A model generated the notes under the pieces. It saw only the letters and a program-made list of their open reading frames with translations. It did no database searches and had not been told where the DNA came from. Below are positions 35,310 to 44,794 of a stretch of 64,000 nucleotides of DNA, in pieces. The position numbers and the translations under genes are program-made. Origin of the DNA: Flavobacterium sp. MedPE-SWcel (GTDB taxonomy: Bacteria > Bacteroidota > Bacteroidia > Flavobacteriales > Flavobacteriaceae); NCBI GenBank assembly GCA_001874325.1, contig MPCW01000006.1, positions 1 to 64,000 of the forward strand, written 5' to 3'. Position 1 is the first letter of the stretch; each line of letters starts with the position of its first letter.

Positions 35310-36497
35310 CTAAGAAATCACACCACTACCTAAAAGTTCATCATTAATATACCAAGCAGCAAATTGTCCTTCGGTAATAGCACTTTGTGGCTCGTCGAAA
35401 CAAACATACATTCCTTCTTCAAACTTATATAAAGTTGCCTTCTCTAAACCTTGTCGGTAACGAATACGTGCCATAACTTCCATCGTTTCCCCATTATTCA
35501 ATGCTAAATCTTCACGAATCCAGTGTACCTCACTTTCTTGTACTAATAAAGCTTTGCGAAACAATCCAGGGTGAGTACTCCCCTGCCCAGTATATATAGA
35601 ATTGGTTTTTACATCTGTAGCAACAATAAATAGCGCCTCTTTAGTACCACCTACATTAAGCCCCTTACGTTGCCCTATTGTAAAGTAATGCGCTCCTTGA
35701 TGTTTACCCACCACCTTACCCATTTCTGGTGTATAAGTTATATTTTTAGCTTCATGTGCTAATTGTTCTTGTAAAGAAGAAAGTACTGGCTTATCATCAG
35801 TATAAACAGATGCATCAGCAGATATTTCATAAATAAGCCCTTCTTTAGGTTGTAACTGTTGCTGTAAAAAATCTGGCAAACGTACTTTACCTATAAAGCA
35901 AAGTCCTTGAGAGTCTTTCTTTTCAGCAGTAATCAATTCCATTTTAGCAGCAATTTCACGTACTTCAGGCTTTGTTAGCTCCCCTATTGGGAATAATGCT
36001 TTACCTAATTGTTCTTGTGAAAGTTGACATAGAAAATAAGATTGATCTTTATTTCCATCTACTCCTGCTAAAAGTTGATGCACTTCTTTTCCATCTTTCT
36101 CTATTGTACCTTTACGGCAATAGTGTCCTGTTGCTACATAATCAGCACCAAGACTCATGGCAATTTTCATGAAAACATCAAACTTAATCTCTCTGTTACA
36201 AAGTACATCAGGATTAGGTGTTCTACCTTTTTCATATTCATTAAACATATAATCAACTATACGTTCTTTATATTCTTCACTAAGATCTACTGTCTGGAAA
36301 GGTATACCCAGTTTCTCGGCTACTAATAATGCATCATTACTATCCTCTAACCATGGGCACTCATCAGATATTGTTACAGAATCGTCATGCCAGTTTTTCA
36401 TAAACAAGCCAATAACTTCATAGCCTTGCTCTATTAGCAAATGGGCTGCTACGCTCGAATCTACTCCACCAGATAATCCTACTACTACTCGTTTCAT
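35310..36497 (-). CDS. mnmA: tRNA-specific 2-thiouridylase MnmA
   Basis: 395 aa. PP-loop SGGVDSS (9-15) activates U34 with ATP. Catalytic cysteines are C100 ([12 protein letters not shown]) and C200 (SQGLCFIGK). The enzyme thiolates the wobble uridine of Glu, Gln and Lys tRNAs. Start at the family's usual [11 protein letters not shown]; a -7 box lies 31 bp upstream. Confidence 0.97.
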   Translation of the reverse strand: MKRVVVGLSGGVDSSVAAHLLIEQGYEVIGLFMKNWHDDSVTISDECPWLEDSNDALLVAEKLGIPFQTVDLSEEYKERIVDYMFNEYEKGRTPNPDVLCNREIKFDVFMKIAMSLGADYVATGHYCRKGTIEKDGKEVHQLLAGVDGNKDQSYFLCQLSQEQLGKALFPIGELTKPEVREIAAKMELITAEKKDSQGLCFIGKVRLPDFLQQQLQPKEGLIYEISADASVYTDDKPVLSSLQEQLAHEAKNITYTPEMGKVVGKHQGAHYFTIGQRKGLNVGGTKEALFIVATDVKTNSIYTGQGSTHPGLFRKALLVQESEVHWIREDLALNNGETMEVMARIRYRQGLEKATLYKFEEGMYVCFDEPQSAITEGQFAAWYINDELLGSGVIS

Positions 36498-36527
36498 TTT
36501 TATTACTCCTATACTTTAAAAGAAGTG

Positions 36528-36535
36528 CAAAGATA
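36528..36535 (-). promoter_or_regulatory. -7 box for mnmA
   Basis: Minus strand TATCTTTG fits TAnnTTTG. It is 31 bp before the ATG; no -33 TTG at normal spacing. Confidence 0.5.
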
Positions 36536-36550
36536 CTTCAAATTTCGAGA

Positions 36551-37252
36551 TTATTCTCTTATACGAATTAACTCGATTTTTTTGTTGGTCATATCTTCTT
36601 CCTTTGTAAGTTTTCCTTTGGTAAAAAACTTCCAAATTCCTGTTTTACGATCGTTTTTAAAGTTTCCTTTACTAACTACTTCTCCTTCTGAGTTTCTGTT
36701 AATAGTAAGTCCATGTAATTTATCATCTTTATAAACCGACTCTTCTAACACTATTCCTTCTTCAGTATATTTTTTATAATTACCGTTTTTAAGACCATCC
36801 TTATATTGAGCCTCTTCTGCTATTTTTCCACTAGGGAAGTATACTTTACGAGTTCCCATCAATTTACCTTTACTATACTGCTCTACAGACATTACAGTAG
36901 TTTTACCAGCATGATAAAACTTCCATTCTCCCTCACGTAATTTATTAACCTCTCTACCTTCACTTAGTTTATTATTCTTTCCGTCAAAAACTATAGTAAA
37001 TGAAGATCCATCTTTTGCAGAAAAATCACGTGTTGCTAAAAGGCTAGAATATTCATCATTACCATAAAATTTAAATACACCAACTTCTTTTCCGTGTTCA
37101 AATGCTCCTTTATAACGAATACGTTTTGTTTCCTTATAAACACCTTTCCATTCTCCATGGCGTTGTCCTTTAGCATCAAACTGATTACTCTGTGCCCAAG
37201 CGCAAACATTTACTATTAATAAAGCTAATACTACTGTAAATTTAATTTTCAT
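36551..37252 (-). CDS. Secreted MORN-repeat (YwqK-type) protein
   Basis: 233 aa with a signal peptide ending CAWAQ. At least six MORN-like units follow (G.R.GEW, G.KEVGVFKFY, LREGEWKFY, GLKNGNYKKY, KLHGLTINRN, RKTGIWKFF). Databases often label such proteins YwqK-family antitoxin, but the signal peptide and the lack of a toxin partner make that name doubtful here. Single gene between yidC and mnmA. Role unknown. Confidence 0.82.
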   Translation of the reverse strand: MKIKFTVVLALLIVNVCAWAQSNQFDAKGQRHGEWKGVYKETKRIRYKGAFEHGKEVGVFKFYGNDEYSSLLATRDFSAKDGSSFTIVFDGKNNKLSEGREVNKLREGEWKFYHAGKTTVMSVEQYSKGKLMGTRKVYFPSGKIAEEAQYKDGLKNGNYKKYTEEGIVLEESVYKDDKLHGLTINRNSEGEVVSKGNFKNDRKTGIWKFFTKGKLTKEEDMTNKKIELIRIRE

Positions 37253-37322
37253 ACTGACTAATATCCTTTTATTTTTTAACCCTAAATATAGTTTTTTATT
37301 ATACTATTAAAACACTCTTCAT

Positions 37323-37350
37323 AAAAAAAGCATCCCGAAAGATGCTTTTT
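37323..37350 (-). terminator. Terminator of the pyrG-yidC unit
   Basis: A 10-bp stem (aaaaagcatc with gatgcttttt) sits just past the yidC stop, with a T-run on the minus strand. Confidence 0.85.
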
Positions 37351-37352
37351 AA

Positions 37353-39242
37353 TTATTTTTTATTCTGCTTTGCATTTTGCTGCTCCTGTGCTTGCTCCAT
37401 CATGGTTTGCATCTTCTTTTGGAATTTACCCTGCTTTTTAGGCTTGGCTTTATTCTCCTGAATCATAGCATGCACTTTATCTTCATTTACAATGTAATTT
37501 TTAATTACAAACATAATACCTATTGTAATAAGGTTAGAGATAAAGTAATACAAACTCAATCCTGATGCATAGTTATTAAAGAAAATAAGCATCATTACAG
37601 GTGATATATATATCATCACTTTCATTATCTTACTCATATCTGGCATACCCTCTTGTGGTGGCTGTGCCATACTTTGATCTCCTGTTGTCATCTTCATGTA
37701 AAAGAATATCGCTAACGATGCTAATACAGGGAAAAGACTCACGTGGTTACCATAGAAAGGAATATAAAATGGTAGTTCTATTACAGCATCATATGATGAT
37801 AAATCATCTGCCCAAAGGAAACTTTTTTGTCTTAAATCAAAGTAAGATGGGAAAAACTGAAATAATGCATAGAATACTGGAATCTGCATCAGGGCTGGCA
37901 AACATCCTGCCATAGGACTAACTCCTGCCTTGTTGTACAGCTTCATAGTTTCCTGCTGCTTTTTCATAGCATCTTTCTTATACTTTTCATTAAGCTCTGT
38001 AATTTCTGGACGAATTACTTTCATTTTAGCTTGTGATAAGTATGACTTATATGTAACAGGTGACATTAGTAACCTAATCAATATAGTAAAGAGTATAATA
38101 GCTATACCGTGTGGTAAAAATCCACTTAAAAATCCATAAACTGGTATAAATATATAACGGTTTATCCAACCGAAGATACCCCAACCTAATGGCATAACCT
38201 CATCAAGATTTCTGTCATAACCATCAAGTATATCATAATCTGAAGGACCATAGTACCAATTCATATTATAACTAAGCTCTCCTCCTTTAAACTCTAAAGG
38301 AATTTTAGTTGAGAAACTCTTAGTGAATAACGTATCTACCTCTTCATCTTTTACTAAATTTTCTGACCTCATCTCAACATTCTTGAAAGGAGTATCAGTT
38401 AAAAGAATAGATGTAAAGAAGTGCTGTTTGTAAGCAACATAAGTAACATCTTCAGCAGTTTCTGTTTCATTACTACCTTGTCCTAAATCATCATCTTTAC
38501 CATCTTCATATTCAAAAACAAGGTCAGTGTATCTATTTTCATAGGTAACACTTTTCTCATTTCTATATGCTTTTAACTGCCATTCTAAATCCATTGGCTT
38601 AGCAGTATTTACAATATCTGATAATCCTTGAGTACGGATAGAGAAATCCATCATATACTCATTAGGTTTTAATACATAACGATATTCTAAATATTGCTGT
38701 GGTCCTGCTTTAAGACGCATAGTAAGCACATCACTATCGCCCTCTTTGCTCATTATAGGTTCAAAATAAAGATCTCTTGTATTTAGAATACGATTATCTT
38801 TTGTTTGAAACTGTAAATTAAGATCAGCATTATTATCCTTTATAAGCTCTACTATTTCTTTAGAGTCTCTATGGAATTGTTCAAAATTATTTAAACTAGC
38901 CTCTTTAATATAACCACCTTTGTTAGCTATATCTAATGTTAAAAGACCATTTTTAAGTTGAGTAACATCGTCTTTTGCAGATGGTAATGTTGCACTATAA
39001 GCAAAAGCACCTAAAGAACCTTTAAGCTGAGACAATTTTTCAGAATCAGTAATCGTAGAATCTTTCTCTACAGCAGCAATTTTGCTTTCTAATTCTTTCT
39101 TCTCATCTACCTGCTCTTGTTTCTCTTTATCCTGTAGCTCTGCTTCAGTATTGGATGTTTGGTTATAAACCATCCATAACAAGAGAATCATTATCATTCC
39201 AAACCCAACTATCGTTTTAAGGTCTAATTTTTTTTCTTCCAT
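37353..39242 (-). CDS. yidC: Membrane protein insertase YidC
   Basis: 629 aa. An N-terminal helix (about 11-26), a large periplasmic beta domain (about 60-350) and a five-helix insertase core (about 365-590: GIAIILFTILIRLLMSPV, AGCLPALMQIPVFYALF, SGLSLYYFISNL) are all present, with a lysine and glutamine-rich C-terminus. It inserts and folds inner membrane proteins. It follows pyrG by 50 bp on the same strand, probably one operon. Confidence 0.97.
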   Translation of the reverse strand: MEEKKLDLKTIVGFGMIMILLLWMVYNQTSNTEAELQDKEKQEQVDEKKELESKIAAVEKDSTITDSEKLSQLKGSLGAFAYSATLPSAKDDVTQLKNGLLTLDIANKGGYIKEASLNNFEQFHRDSKEIVELIKDNNADLNLQFQTKDNRILNTRDLYFEPIMSKEGDSDVLTMRLKAGPQQYLEYRYVLKPNEYMMDFSIRTQGLSDIVNTAKPMDLEWQLKAYRNEKSVTYENRYTDLVFEYEDGKDDDLGQGSNETETAEDVTYVAYKQHFFTSILLTDTPFKNVEMRSENLVKDEEVDTLFTKSFSTKIPLEFKGGELSYNMNWYYGPSDYDILDGYDRNLDEVMPLGWGIFGWINRYIFIPVYGFLSGFLPHGIAIILFTILIRLLMSPVTYKSYLSQAKMKVIRPEITELNEKYKKDAMKKQQETMKLYNKAGVSPMAGCLPALMQIPVFYALFQFFPSYFDLRQKSFLWADDLSSYDAVIELPFYIPFYGNHVSLFPVLASLAIFFYMKMTTGDQSMAQPPQEGMPDMSKIMKVMIYISPVMMLIFFNNYASGLSLYYFISNLITIGIMFVIKNYIVNEDKVHAMIQENKAKPKKQGKFQKKMQTMMEQAQEQQNAKQNKK

Positions 39243-39292
39243 TTATATTTAAATTGTTTCACTTATATAGTTCCTACTAAAGGAATATCATT

Positions 39293-40909
39293 TTAGTTTT
39301 TACCAGCAACTGCAGCTTTAACAAAATGTACAAACAACGGATGCGGGTTAGCCACTGTACTCTTATATTCTGGGTGATATTGTACACCTACAAAGAATGG
39401 GTGGTTATTTTGATCTAACTCTACAACCTCTACCAAACCAGTATCAGGATTAATCCCTGATGCTTTTAAACCTTCTTTTTCAAGAGCTTCTCTATATGAG
39501 CTATTAAACTCATAGCGATGGCGGTGCCTTTCTTCTATTTCGTTAGTTCCATATATTGTCTTTGCTAAAGAATCATCTTCAAGACTACATTTCCAACCTC
39601 CAAGACGCATAGTACCACCTTTATTTGTAATGGTCTTCTGCTCTTCCATAATATTTATAACTGGGTTTTTAGTACTCGCATTCATCTCTGTAGAATTTGC
39701 GTCTTCTAAACCTAGCACATTTCTAGAATATTCTATAACTGCCATTTGCATACCTAAACAAATACCTAAAAATGGTAATTTGTTTTCTCTTGCATAACGA
39801 ACAGTTTCTATTTTACCTTCTATACCTCTTTCTCCAAACCCAGGAGCAACAAGAATACCATCAAGTCCTGACAGTTTTTCTGCTACATTATCAGCATCTA
39901 CATATTCAGAGTGTATACTTACTATATTTATCTTGGTTTCATTTGTAGCACCTGCATGAATGAAAGCTTCCAAAATAGACTTATATGAATCTTGTAATTC
40001 TACATATTTACCTACAAGACCAATATTTAGAGTATGTTTAGGGTTACTTAACTTAAATAAGAACTCATTCCACTGCTTTAAATCTGGCGTATTCTTTTCT
40101 GATAATGCTAATTTTTTAAGGGCAACTTTATCAAGTCCTTCTTCTAACATTAAATTTGGTACACCATATATAGTAGGAGCATCAATAGATTGTATAACTG
40201 CTTCACGTTTTACATTACAGAATAAAGCTAACTTTTGTTTTAAATCACTTGAAAGCTCATGCTCTGTACGGCAAACTAATATATCGGCTTTTATTCCACT
40301 TTCCATTAATGTTTTAACTGAGTGTTGAGTTGGTTTTGTCTTCAACTCCCCTGCTGCTGCTAAAAATGGTATTAGTGTTAAATGGATAACAATACTATTG
40401 TTCTCACCAAGTTCCCATACTAATTGTCTAACAGATTCAATATAAGGTAGTGACTCAATATCGCCTACTGTACCTCCTATTTCTGTTATTACAATATCAT
40501 AATCACCTGAACGTCCTAACTGCTGTATACGATCTTTTATCTCATTAGTAATATGCGGTACTACTTGTACCGTTTTACCAAGAAATTCTCCTCTTCTCTC
40601 TTTTTCTATTACTGAAAGATAAACACTTCCTGTTGTAACATTATTTGCTTGTGATGTAGGTACATTCAAGAAACGTTCATAATGACCTAAATCAAGATCA
40701 GTCTCAGCACCATCATCTGTTACATAACATTCACCATGCTCATAAGGATTTAGTGTACCCGGATCTACATTAATGTAGGGGTCAAATTTTTGTATTGTTG
40801 TTCTATATCCTCTTGCCTGCAATAGTTTTGCTAGAGATGCTGCTATAATACCCTTACCTAGGGAAGAAGTCACACCTCCTGTAACAAAAATATACTTTGT
40901 CTGATTCAT
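39293..40909 (-). CDS. pyrG: CTP synthase
   Basis: 538 aa from the ATG at 40909 (MNQTKYIFVTGGVTSSLGKG); a frame extending to 40957 crosses the promoter box and is rejected. The synthetase domain (about 1-270) uses ATP to aminate UTP. The glutaminase domain has nucleophile C384 (FLGICLGMQ) and the HPE of QYHPEY. Makes CTP. Cotranscribed with yidC is likely. Confidence 0.97.
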   Translation of the reverse strand: MNQTKYIFVTGGVTSSLGKGIIAASLAKLLQARGYRTTIQKFDPYINVDPGTLNPYEHGECYVTDDGAETDLDLGHYERFLNVPTSQANNVTTGSVYLSVIEKERRGEFLGKTVQVVPHITNEIKDRIQQLGRSGDYDIVITEIGGTVGDIESLPYIESVRQLVWELGENNSIVIHLTLIPFLAAAGELKTKPTQHSVKTLMESGIKADILVCRTEHELSSDLKQKLALFCNVKREAVIQSIDAPTIYGVPNLMLEEGLDKVALKKLALSEKNTPDLKQWNEFLFKLSNPKHTLNIGLVGKYVELQDSYKSILEAFIHAGATNETKINIVSIHSEYVDADNVAEKLSGLDGILVAPGFGERGIEGKIETVRYARENKLPFLGICLGMQMAVIEYSRNVLGLEDANSTEMNASTKNPVINIMEEQKTITNKGGTMRLGGWKCSLEDDSLAKTIYGTNEIEERHRHRYEFNSSYREALEKEGLKASGINPDTGLVEVVELDQNNHPFFVGVQYHPEYKSTVANPHPLFVHFVKAAVAGKN

Positions 40910-40946
40910 TATAATGTTTGTTGTGTTGTGTAGTAGTAAAACGAGG

Positions 40947-40954
40947 CAAAAGTA
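40947..40954 (-). promoter_or_regulatory. -7 box for pyrG
   Basis: Minus strand TACTTTTG fits TAnnTTTG, 37 bp before the ATG. Confidence 0.5.
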
Positions 40955-40958
40955 CAAA

Positions 40959-41035
40959 AATTAATCGAAGGTTAATTAATAGAGTGAACGATTTTTAGGA
41001 GTTCAAAACTTCTATCAATTAACCTTCGATTAATT
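40959..41035. repeat. 19-bp perfect inverted repeat upstream of pyrG
   Basis: Positions 40959-40977 (aattaatcgaaggttaatt) are exactly inverted at 41017-41035, with a 39-nt spacer. It lies between the DUF3820 stop and the pyrG -7 box and covers the expected -33 position. It could be a terminator for the upstream genes or an operator. Confidence 0.8.
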
Positions 41036-41055
41036 TTCGAAAATAATATACCTAA

Positions 41056-41316
41056 TTATGGTTTAGGGTATTGCATTTTAACATTGCGAACAATGTTTTC
41101 GAGGCCATTAAGCTGCAACTCATACACTAGTTGTAATTGCTTACCCAATTGCCCATTGGGAAAACCTTTATTATTATACCATACAATATAATGTTCTGGA
41201 AGATCTATTAAATAACGCCCCTCATATTTACCAAAAGGCATTTTAGTATGGGCTAGTTTTATTAAAAACTCTTTTTGCTGTTCATCAGTATAAGGTTGCA
41301 AAATATTTATATCCAC
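41056..41316 (-). CDS. DUF3820 family protein
   Basis: 86 aa. The segment MPFGKYEGRYLIDLPEHYIVWYNNKGFP is the DUF3820 signature (sometimes called a quorum-sensing-regulated factor, without proven activity). Its start overlaps the osmC-like stop by 10 bp, so translation is coupled. Confidence 0.88.
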   Translation of the reverse strand: MDINILQPYTDEQQKEFLIKLAHTKMPFGKYEGRYLIDLPEHYIVWYNNKGFPNGQLGKQLQLVYELQLNGLENIVRNVKMQYPKP

Positions 41317-41708
41317 TTAAAAGTTATATCCTTATCAATATCTGGATGAAGGCTTTGATATACAGGGCATGATAATGCTACTCGCTCTAATATCGTTTTT
41401 GTTTTATCATCAACATCTGATTTCATAACAAGAGCAACCGCTATTTTAGATATTCTACGCGGGTTAGATTGCATTGATTTAGTAACTTCTGCTACTGAAT
41501 CATCCATATTCACGTCCATATCTCGAGCTTTTATACCCATAACAGTAAGCATACAACTTGCTAATGCATTAGCAACAGTATCTGTAGGAGAAAAAGCTTC
41601 GCCCTTACCATTGTTATCTAATGGCGCATCTGATATTATTTCATTTCCTGACTGCACGTGTACAGACGAGGTTCTTAAATTACCTAAGTAAGTTACTTTA
41701 GATGTCAT
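41307..41708 (-). CDS. OsmC family peroxide-detoxification protein
   Basis: 133 aa. The two redox cysteines of the OsmC/Ohr fold are C52 (ALASCML) and C114 (ALSCPVYQSL). These thiol peroxidases reduce organic peroxides in the cytoplasm. It is 5 bp after the LysM/binding-protein gene and overlaps DUF3820, so it sits in one operon. Confidence 0.9.
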   Translation of the reverse strand: MTSKVTYLGNLRTSSVHVQSGNEIISDAPLDNNGKGEAFSPTDTVANALASCMLTVMGIKARDMDVNMDDSVAEVTKSMQSNPRRISKIAVALVMKSDVDDKTKTILERVALSCPVYQSLHPDIDKDITFKWI

Positions 41709-41713
41709 ATTTT

Positions 41714-43690
41714 CTATTCTTGCATTAAAAGAAATTCTTCCCCATTCAATTCAGATTCTTCTGTTTCTGGGGTAACCACTTCATCATTTTGATGTATCAC
41801 TTCTTTAACCGTAAGCTCTTCATCAAAATGCATTATATATATTCCTTTATTATGATACCCTCCATTTTCAAATGTATATGAAAATTTATTTTTCACCTGT
41901 TCAGACGCAAAAGTATCCATAACTTCTTTAAATGGTTGTGGCTGAAACAATCTCATGATAATATCAAAAGTTACATCAAAACCTCTTACAGCAAAACGAT
42001 TAGGCATATACCCGTTTTTTTCTTTAAATGATTTTATAAATGATAATCTTCGTGGATTCTCATCATTGTCATTTGTTACTGATGGATATATCATTTTAAG
42101 AGCGGTAAGTCTTGCAATAGGTATCTCTGAATTTTCGAATATTTTATTATTATCCATTACAGCAAGCTGTATTGGGTATTCCTCTTGCTGCTCTGCAAGT
42201 ATCTTTGTTGCGTTTATAGCTATACCTACACGCTCTGTATCTAATAACACATAATTAGTTACATCCTTAAGCATCATATTTTTCAATAACTCCTTATCAA
42301 TAGTTCCATCTTCAGTAAGAGATATTATTTTTATCGATGGATATCTTTCTTTTAAATACTGCCTAACACTTGCTTTCTTAACATCTGTAATTGCTAGTAT
42401 ATTTCCATTTTTCGATATTAAATAATCTAAAAGCGCTTTTCTTGTATATTCGCTAGAAGGAACTGATTGAAATAAATTATCATATTGCTTAGCATAACCT
42501 TTAGAAAGTGGTGATATTACAGGTATAGTATCTAATACCGAAGCTACTGTTTCTACATTATTAGGAAAGAAAGGTCCTATTACAGCATCTGTAGTATAAA
42601 GACTATCTCTTATAGAAGCTATACTCGATGTATTTCTGGTTTCTTTAGAATCTAATATCTTAACCCTTAATGGTAATCCTAATACTTGAGCAGAATCTAT
42701 TGCCATAAGTGCACCCGAATAAAAATCAAGTGTCATGTTTAGAAACCTATCATTACGAAGCAGTTTCTTTCTTACACTATCTGACTCTATTCTTGCCAAA
42801 TTAAAAGGAATAAGTAATGCTATTTCTTTTGGAGCTGTTCTTATTAAAGATTTTGTAAAATCAACTAGTTCTTTTTCCTCTGTAACTAAAGACTCATTAA
42901 TAATAGTTGCTTTAGGTAACTTTAACAACATACCTTGTTTAAGCCCTTCCTTTACTTCTGGATTTAATTTAATTATCTCTTCTTTATTAAGCCCTGTCTT
43001 TTTCTTTAAATTATAGAAGGTTTCCTTAGCCCTTACAACATACATCATATAAGGGGACTCCTCAATACTCACAAGTTGAGGGGCTACATAATCCTTATTA
43101 TACAGTTTTAACTTATACCCTAATGGTAATACTTCTTTTACTTCTGGATTAAGTTCTTCTAACGACTGTAAGGTCATATCAAACTGCTTTGCAATGGAGT
43201 ATTTTGTTTCTCCTTTTACTACTACATGATAAACATAAGCATCTACACTTTCTGTTTCTTTAACTTGACTTACAAGATTATTTCTATTTATAGGAATTAC
43301 AATTTCTTGTCCTATTTGTAAACTATCAATAGATATATTAGGATTTGCATTTTCGATATCAATAACCTCCACATTATACTTTTTAGATAAGCTATAAAAG
43401 GTTTCAGAAGGCTCTAATTTATGTATAGTATTAACTACTTTAGTTGACTTACCTTTTTGTATCGTTGTTTTTGAAGAAGCTGAAGTAGGGATTAAAAGAA
43501 TCGTATTCTCGGTAATACCATTCTTTGAATCTGGATTTAACCTATGTATATCATAAGGAGTAACTCTATGCTTTTTAGCCACATCTCTTACAGTCTCTCC
43601 TTTAACTACTGTATACTTTTTATAACCTTGAGAAAAAGAAGCTATTGAGAAAAAGAAAAATGCAAAAAATAAAACAAACCTTGTTTTCAT
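41714..43690 (-). CDS. LysM protein with periplasmic-binding (LpoA-like) domain
   Basis: 658 aa from the ATG at 43690, which starts the signal peptide (MKTRFVLFFAF...ASFSQ); an ATG at 43699 is the alternative. Four LysM units (about 22-65, 88-132, 149-193, 213-260) bind peptidoglycan. The rest (about 290-640, IALLIPFNLARI, DAVIGPFFPNNVETVASVL, IPVISPLSKG) has the type I periplasmic-binding fold, as in LpoA-like PBP activators. Likely acts in the periplasm on or near peptidoglycan. First gene of a unit with OsmC and DUF3820. Confidence 0.85.
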   Translation of the reverse strand: MKTRFVLFFAFFFFSIASFSQGYKKYTVVKGETVRDVAKKHRVTPYDIHRLNPDSKNGITENTILLIPTSASSKTTIQKGKSTKVVNTIHKLEPSETFYSLSKKYNVEVIDIENANPNISIDSLQIGQEIVIPINRNNLVSQVKETESVDAYVYHVVVKGETKYSIAKQFDMTLQSLEELNPEVKEVLPLGYKLKLYNKDYVAPQLVSIEESPYMMYVVRAKETFYNLKKKTGLNKEEIIKLNPEVKEGLKQGMLLKLPKATIINESLVTEEKELVDFTKSLIRTAPKEIALLIPFNLARIESDSVRKKLLRNDRFLNMTLDFYSGALMAIDSAQVLGLPLRVKILDSKETRNTSSIASIRDSLYTTDAVIGPFFPNNVETVASVLDTIPVISPLSKGYAKQYDNLFQSVPSSEYTRKALLDYLISKNGNILAITDVKKASVRQYLKERYPSIKIISLTEDGTIDKELLKNMMLKDVTNYVLLDTERVGIAINATKILAEQQEEYPIQLAVMDNNKIFENSEIPIARLTALKMIYPSVTNDNDENPRRLSFIKSFKEKNGYMPNRFAVRGFDVTFDIIMRLFQPQPFKEVMDTFASEQVKNKFSYTFENGGYHNKGIYIMHFDEELTVKEVIHQNDEVVTPETEESELNGEEFLLMQE

Positions 43691-43707
43691 TGTATCCATA
43701 TAAAAAA

Positions 43708-43744
43708 TTAAGTCGTTACAAAGTTAACTTTTGTAACGACTTAA
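43708..43744. repeat. 15-bp inverted repeat enclosing a promoter box
   Basis: Positions 43708-43722 (ttaagtcgttacaaa) pair perfectly with 43730-43744 around a 7-nt centre. The minus-strand -7 box TAACTTTG (43726-43719) lies across the left arm and centre, so the repeat is a candidate operator for the LysM/binding-protein operon. Confidence 0.75.
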
Positions 43745-43750
43745 CAGCAA
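43719..43750 (-). promoter_or_regulatory. Promoter of the LysM-osmC-DUF3820 operon
   Basis: Reading on the minus strand: TTG (43750-43748), 21 bp, TAACTTTG (43726-43719). This is a complete Bacteroidota-type promoter 19-28 bp before the candidate ATGs. Confidence 0.6.
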
Positions 43751-43803
43751 ATTTTATTCCATTTTATAAAACAGTATCTCACAATTAAATAGAGGTGCTC
43801 CCC

Positions 43804-44598
43804 CTACTCTCCTGGCATAATACTTAATTTTTGCCCTGTTTGTAAACCATGCCTTAGTTTACGTTTATTATATTTTTTTATAGCTTCTATTGTGGTATTA
43901 TATTTTCTAGAAAGCCCTATTAAAGTCTCTCCTAGTTTTACTTCATGTATTACAATACCTTCCATTGTTTCTGGGGTTGGACCTGCAGGCACAATAACCT
44001 CCTGACCTACTTGTAATCCATTTCTTAAATCTACACTATTAGCTGCTATTATAGCTTCTAGTGTAGTATTATATCGCCTTGTAAGCGCTGTTAATGTTTC
44101 GCCAGAACTTACCTTATGCCTAACTTCAAACACTCCATCTTCTGGCAACTCAACTACTTTAACAGCTTTACTTACCTTATCAGATACAGCTTCCACTACC
44201 TCAACCTTTTCTTTAGGAGTCGTTTTCACTAAACTTTTTGAAACTTCTATAGAAGAGGATTCTTTTAATCTATTTTGTGTTAACAACTTCTTTTTACGAT
44301 ATTGTTTCTTCTTTTTCTTTGAAGCCGAAACTTGCAATGCTCTATCTACGGGTATTTTTAAAGGCGTACCTGGAGATACTCCTTCAACAGCATCAGGATT
44401 TAACTCATATATATCTGATGGGCGTACCATATACTTCCTAGCAATCAATGCTATTGTCTCACCTAAGGTAACCACGTGATTAACTACCTTTTCAGTTCCC
44501 TCTCTTAGAACCACATCTGTTGATGACTCTCGTTGAGCCACCATAGCGTTACTGAACATCAATCCTGACATTAATAACGCAATAAGATACTTCTTCAT
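43804..44598 (-). CDS. Secreted protein with three LysM domains
   Basis: 264 aa. A signal peptide (ends NAMVAQ) is followed by LysM 1 (about 40-82), a lysine-rich linker (KKKKKQYRKKK), LysM 2 (about 160-204) and LysM 3 (about 216-262). No catalytic domain, so it probably binds peptidoglycan in the periplasm or helps other envelope proteins. It lies between guaA and the LysM/binding-protein gene on the same strand. Confidence 0.88.
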   Translation of the reverse strand: MKKYLIALLMSGLMFSNAMVAQRESSTDVVLREGTEKVVNHVVTLGETIALIARKYMVRPSDIYELNPDAVEGVSPGTPLKIPVDRALQVSASKKKKKQYRKKKLLTQNRLKESSSIEVSKSLVKTTPKEKVEVVEAVSDKVSKAVKVVELPEDGVFEVRHKVSSGETLTALTRRYNTTLEAIIAANSVDLRNGLQVGQEVIVPAGPTPETMEGIVIHEVKLGETLIGLSRKYNTTIEAIKKYNKRKLRHGLQTGQKLSIMPGE

Positions 44599-44794
44599 TT
44601 ATTAGTACTTAAAGAATTAATGCTGCTTTCTTTTACAAAAACATCCGTTTTACAAAAATTCAATAGTAGATATATTAATTCCATACATTATAAATTAGGG
44701 GTTATTTTATAATTGTAACATCATTAAATGGGACAAGAAGTAAAAACAAAACTAATTAAGTTTTTGTCTTGAAAATTCTCATAAAATCAAATCA

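Noticed and set aside
36551..37252. Toxin-antitoxin role for the YwqK-type MORN protein
   Set aside because: It has a signal peptide and no toxin gene beside it; the antitoxin name is an annotation habit.
40910..40957. Longer pyrG frame
   Set aside because: The extension crosses the promoter box and adds residues not found in CTP synthases; the ATG at 40909 begins the conserved N-terminus.
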